Assembly (NCBI GenBank): GCA_963797115.1 | Contig: CAWCOH010000001.1 | Span: 806,001-870,000, forward strand | Length of the DNA stretch: 64,000 nucleotides | Direction: 5' to 3' | Source of the DNA: AP-15 sp963797115 | GTDB lineage: Bacteria > Pseudomonadota > Alphaproteobacteria > ATCC43930 > CGMCC-115725 | In this document: positions 61,005 through 64,000 of the stretch, in pieces | How positions within the stretch are numbered: the stretch's first letter is position 1 | How the letters are laid out: the number at the start of each line of letters is the position of its first letter | Notes under the pieces: generated by a model | Told to the model about the DNA's origin: nothing | Seen by the model: the letters and a program-made list of their open reading frames with translations, nothing else | Database searches by the model: none | Position numbers and translations under genes: made by a program

Positions 61005-62963
61005 ATGGAAAGCAAAAAGAAAACTCGGTCGAATCCGGCAATAGGCGGGAGGAATGCGCCGCGGTGCCGCCTGCAGCGAATGGCTGCGGCCAGCGCCGCA
61101 CTCGCGATACTCTTCCTCGGGGCTGGGCCTAGTCGAGCAGGAGACCCGGTGATCGACGGTCTGCTGCAAGGCCCGGTCGCCAAAGATTGGGTTACTAACG
61201 GCGGAAATCTTACCAACCAACGCTATTCCACCCTAAAGCAGATCAACCGAACAAACGTCAAGCAGCTAAACGGGGCATGGAGGACCCGCCTCAAACGCTC
61301 CGGGTTCGGCACCAAGTATTCGGCCGAGGCCACGCCGCTCGTCAAGGACGGAATCATGTATATGGTCACCGGCAATGACGATGTCTTCGCGCTGAATGCA
61401 AAGACCGGCGAGATCCTGTGGCAACGCTGGTCGTGGATCGACCAGAGGAGGACGAGCGCTTGCTGTGGCTGGCTGAGTCGCGGGCTGGCGATGGGCGAGG
61501 GGATGCTGTTTGTCGGCCAGCTCGACGCCAATGTCGTGGCGCTCGACATCACGACCGGCCGGGAGGTGTGGAAGACGCCAATCGAGGATTGGCGAAGCGG
61601 CTACAGCATTACCAGTGCCCCGCTCTATTTCGACGGCATCGTCTATAGCGGAATCTCCGGTGGCGAGCTCGGGATCCGCGGGCGATTGACTGCCTTCGAA
61701 GCCAAGTCCGGCAAGATCCTGTGGCAGGCCTTTACGATACCCAGCCCCGGCGAAATCGGCAGCGACAGCTGGCCGGCCGACAACGATGCCTGGACGCGTG
61801 GCGGTGCTCCGATCTGGAACACGCCGGCACTCGATCCGCGGCTCGGGCTCATCTATTTTGCGACCGGCAATGGGGGGCCCGACTACGACGGGTCGGTGCG
61901 TGAAGGCGACAATTTGTTCACCGCCTCAATCGTGGCACTGAGAGCCAAGACCGGCGATTACGTCTGGCATTTCCAGGAGGTGCATCACGACCTCTGGGAC
62001 TACGACGCGGCCAGCCCGGTCGTCCTCTTCGACACCATGATCGACGGGCAACCGCGCAAAGCCATCGCAGAGGCCGGCAAGACCGGGTGGGTTTATATCC
62101 TCGATCGTACCGACGGGAAGTCGCTGATCGGGATCGACGAGCGCCCGGTACCCCAGGAGCCGCGTCAAAAGACGGCCAAGACACAACCCTACCCGCGCGG
62201 CGACGCCACCGTGCCCCAATGCGCCGACCCACAACCCGGGATCAAAACCGGCTGCATCTTTGAGCCTTTCTGGGACGAGCCCGTTGCGCTCCAGCCTTCC
62301 GGTCAGGGGGGCACCAACTGGTCGCCGATGCCGTACAGTCCGGACACCGGCTATTTCTATGTGCCCGGGTCAATCCGTACCAGTGTCTTCGAAAGGTTCC
62401 CCCGGCAATACCGGCGCGGCCGGATCTATACCAGGGGCTCACAGGAAGCGGCTTCCCGCACGCCGCTCAACGGCACCTTTACCGCGATCGATGGCACCAC
62501 GAACAAGATCGCCTGGCAGCACAGAATGCCATACCGGATGGGCGGCGGCGGCGGCTCAACGGTAACCGCCGGCGGCCTGCTTCTGCGCGGCGAACCCGAC
62601 GGTAACTTCGTGGTCCTCGACGCCAAGACGGGCGAAGTGTTGTGGAAGTTCCAGACCGGGTTCGGTGCCGATGCGCCGCCCGTCGTCTACGAGGTGGACG
62701 GCGAGCAGTACATCGCGATCGCGACTGGCGGAAATTCGATTCAGCGCAGCGCTACCGGCGATGCTGTTTGGGCCTTCTCGTTAACGGGCAAGCGGGGTCC
62801 CTCTTGGTGGCCGCCCCACGCGCCGTCTGCGAGTACAGGACCCAGCATTTGGTGGCGTATCTGGGGTGCGGTTTCCCCTCTGTGGCTGCCCCACGAGGGT
62901 GCCGAGCACATCAATGAGCCCCCCGGCCCGGGTGCGCAGGGGGATCGCGGAGATCGTCGGTAA
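61005..62963 (+). CDS. PQQ-dependent alcohol dehydrogenase (quinoprotein)
   Basis: The 652-residue protein has a signal region (about residues 20-47, LQRMAAASAALAILFLGAGP) and an eight-bladed propeller. Marks include the vicinal Cys pair in RRTSACCGWLSRGLA that caps PQQ, DNLFTASIVALRAKTGDYVW, HHDLWDYDAASPVVLFD (catalytic Asp) and GKTGWVYILDRTDG. The C terminus after SLTGKRG is a Pro/Trp-rich tail (SWWPPHAPSAS, HINEPPGPGAQ) with no visible haem c motif, so an external cytochrome acceptor is needed. ATG 61005 follows AAGGG; ATG 61080 is a shorter option. Confidence 0.88.
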   Translation: MESKKKTRSNPAIGGRNAPRCRLQRMAAASAALAILFLGAGPSRAGDPVIDGLLQGPVAKDWVTNGGNLTNQRYSTLKQINRTNVKQLNGAWRTRLKRSGFGTKYSAEATPLVKDGIMYMVTGNDDVFALNAKTGEILWQRWSWIDQRRTSACCGWLSRGLAMGEGMLFVGQLDANVVALDITTGREVWKTPIEDWRSGYSITSAPLYFDGIVYSGISGGELGIRGRLTAFEAKSGKILWQAFTIPSPGEIGSDSWPADNDAWTRGGAPIWNTPALDPRLGLIYFATGNGGPDYDGSVREGDNLFTASIVALRAKTGDYVWHFQEVHHDLWDYDAASPVVLFDTMIDGQPRKAIAEAGKTGWVYILDRTDGKSLIGIDERPVPQEPRQKTAKTQPYPRGDATVPQCADPQPGIKTGCIFEPFWDEPVALQPSGQGGTNWSPMPYSPDTGYFYVPGSIRTSVFERFPRQYRRGRIYTRGSQEAASRTPLNGTFTAIDGTTNKIAWQHRMPYRMGGGGGSTVTAGGLLLRGEPDGNFVVLDAKTGEVLWKFQTGFGADAPPVVYEVDGEQYIAIATGGNSIQRSATGDAVWAFSLTGKRGPSWWPPHAPSASTGPSIWWRIWGAVSPLWLPHEGAEHINEPPGPGAQGDRGDRR

Positions 62964-63033
62964 CTTCGACACAATTTACGGTGATGCCCATGCCGCAATC
63001 TATTTGGTCTAACGGTTGATATCCAAAAAACTG

Positions 63034-64000
63034 ATGACGCCTCCACGCGCCGCAGCTGGCCCTTTTATCGTGCTGTTTCTGGTATTACTTTTTCTTGCAG
63101 TCCTTGGACAGTGGTTGACCGGTGTGTACAGTAGCGATCTAAGCCAATGGCCTGACGAGGGGGCTCATTACATAAACGGACTTCTGATTCATGATTATAT
63201 GATTGACGGCCTTCCTGGTAATCCTTTCAAGTACGCTCTCCAATATTATATTCATTACCCAAGGGTGACTATTGGTCATTGGCCGCCACTGTATTACGTC
63301 ATCCAGGCCGCGGTCTATTTTATCACAGGTCCGAGCATTCGTGCGGCGCTGTTTTTGCCAGCGGTCTTTGGTGCGGCGATCGCCGCCGTTGTCGGCTGCG
63401 TGATCAGCCGGTTCGCAGGATGGGCCGTGGGAGTGCTGGCCGGTATCGCGACGCTGGCCGCTCCGGAAATTTTCATCGGCATGCAGAGCGTCATGCTCGA
63501 CGTGCCAATCGCCCTTCTGACTTGCACTGCAATGCTGGCTTGGGCGCGCTTCCTTCTGGGCGGAAGCTGGGTTTGGTCCGCGGCCTTTGGGTTGGCAGCG
63601 ATGGCGGCGATAATGACCAAGGGCAACGGAATTTTCCTCGCCCTCGTCCCGCCGCTTTCGGTAGCTCTGACCGGTCGGTTGCGCCTGCTGTGGAATTGGC
63701 GCTTCTGGGTACCGGCGCCTATTGCAGCTGTGCTGACGGTCCCGTGGTACCTGGCTACCTACAAGATTGTTGCTGGCGGGTTTATCTATGTCTGGGGTCG
63801 GGAATATATTTCGATGGCGTTGCCGGCTTATACCTCGATATTACTTGACCAAATCAGCATTGTAGGATTCTTATTCGCACTGCTCGGGGCATTTCGAGTC
63901 TTGCGTGATCGCGAGGCACACTGGCGCCATGCATTGGGCATATCGGCTATCTGCGTTGTGGCCGCGGGCTTCGCGTTCATCTGCGTCGTACCGGCGGCGA
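63034..64000 (+). CDS. GT39/ArnT-like glycosyltransferase, membrane protein (3' truncated)
   Basis: The frame runs from ATG 63034 to the window edge (322 codons) without a stop. It has a leading hydrophobic segment (FIVLFLVLLFLAVLGQWL), a periplasmic catalytic-type Asp-Glu in QWPDEGAHYINGL, then alternating hydrophobic segments (AVFGAAIAAVVGCVISRF, VPAPIAAVLTVPWYLA). This is the layout of dolichyl/undecaprenyl-phosphate-sugar transferases of the GT-C type (PMT/ArnT/RgtA). Acceptor and sugar are not predictable. A gene on this strand with no ORF-end is expected at a window boundary. Confidence 0.85.
   Translation, partial: MTPPRAAAGPFIVLFLVLLFLAVLGQWLTGVYSSDLSQWPDEGAHYINGLLIHDYMIDGLPGNPFKYALQYYIHYPRVTIGHWPPLYYVIQAAVYFITGPSIRAALFLPAVFGAAIAAVVGCVISRFAGWAVGVLAGIATLAAPEIFIGMQSVMLDVPIALLTCTAMLAWARFLLGGSWVWSAAFGLAAMAAIMTKGNGIFLALVPPLSVALTGRLRLLWNWRFWVPAPIAAVLTVPWYLATYKIVAGGFIYVWGREYISMALPAYTSILLDQISIVGFLFALLGAFRVLRDREAHWRHALGISAICVVAAGFAFICVVPAA

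Overview
The window looks like chromosomal DNA of a free-living, high-GC alphaproteobacterium. The best evidence is a ChpT-like histidine phosphotransferase beside a full-length CtrA response regulator, supported by Coq7 (aerobic ubiquinone synthesis), coxD/coxE/xdhC-type molybdo-enzyme maturation genes, pcaHG and tandem LLM flavin oxidoreductases. Rhodospirillales or a rhizobial-type relative is an inference. No rRNA, tRNA, CRISPR array or intact transposase was seen.

Layout. 1-3.8 kb: the end of a sensor kinase, then nadK and moaA on the minus strand facing fdhD and mobA (NADP and molybdenum cofactor supply). 3.8-6 kb: chpT and ctrA converge and share a stop-codon tetranucleotide; the ctrA upstream region has a CtrA-box-like site and a GANTC site. 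6-12 kb: an SDR pseudogene, coq7-dsbB-yqaA, an ABC exporter and an ABC-type substrate-binding protein. 12.3-14.6 kb: a three-gene membrane/envelope module and a secreted protein. 14.6-15.7 kb: hisI and a vapBC-type toxin-antitoxin pair with a 22-bp perfect palindrome upstream. 15.8-22.1 kb: coxD, coxE, a split XdhC, a MoeA-like/MobA-like fusion and pcaHG. The enzyme that these maturation genes would serve is not in the window.

22-45 kb: a mostly housekeeping stretch with a serine-hydrolase-like secreted protein, CopD-like membrane protein, GST, amidohydrolase, aroQ-accB, glnE-bcp-DUF455, a very large AsmA/YhdP-like protein, tyrS and anmK with overlapping start codons, uvrA, and a pair of envelope proteins. 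Between anmK and uvrA (38.5-40.6 kb) lies a worn segment: a truncated protease remnant, a GIY-YIG gene enclosed by 33-bp inverted repeats, a deleted substrate-binding-protein pseudogene, a 90-bp tandem duplication and a copy of a dispersed 64-bp repeat.

45-64 kb: accessory metabolism. It has a methyltransferase, a dienelactone-hydrolase-like protein, three luciferase-like (LLM) flavin oxidoreductases, an acyl-CoA dehydrogenase, a PQQ sugar dehydrogenase with a dihaem cytochrome c, a PQQ alcohol dehydrogenase and the start of a GT39-like glycosyltransferase. In the middle is the most interesting unit: a radical SAM protein of the RiPP-maturase type (CX7CX2C) preceded by a short ORF that resembles a leader-core precursor peptide ending in a very hydrophobic tail. 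That pair (50.6-52.8 kb) is the best candidate for an undescribed biosynthetic system.
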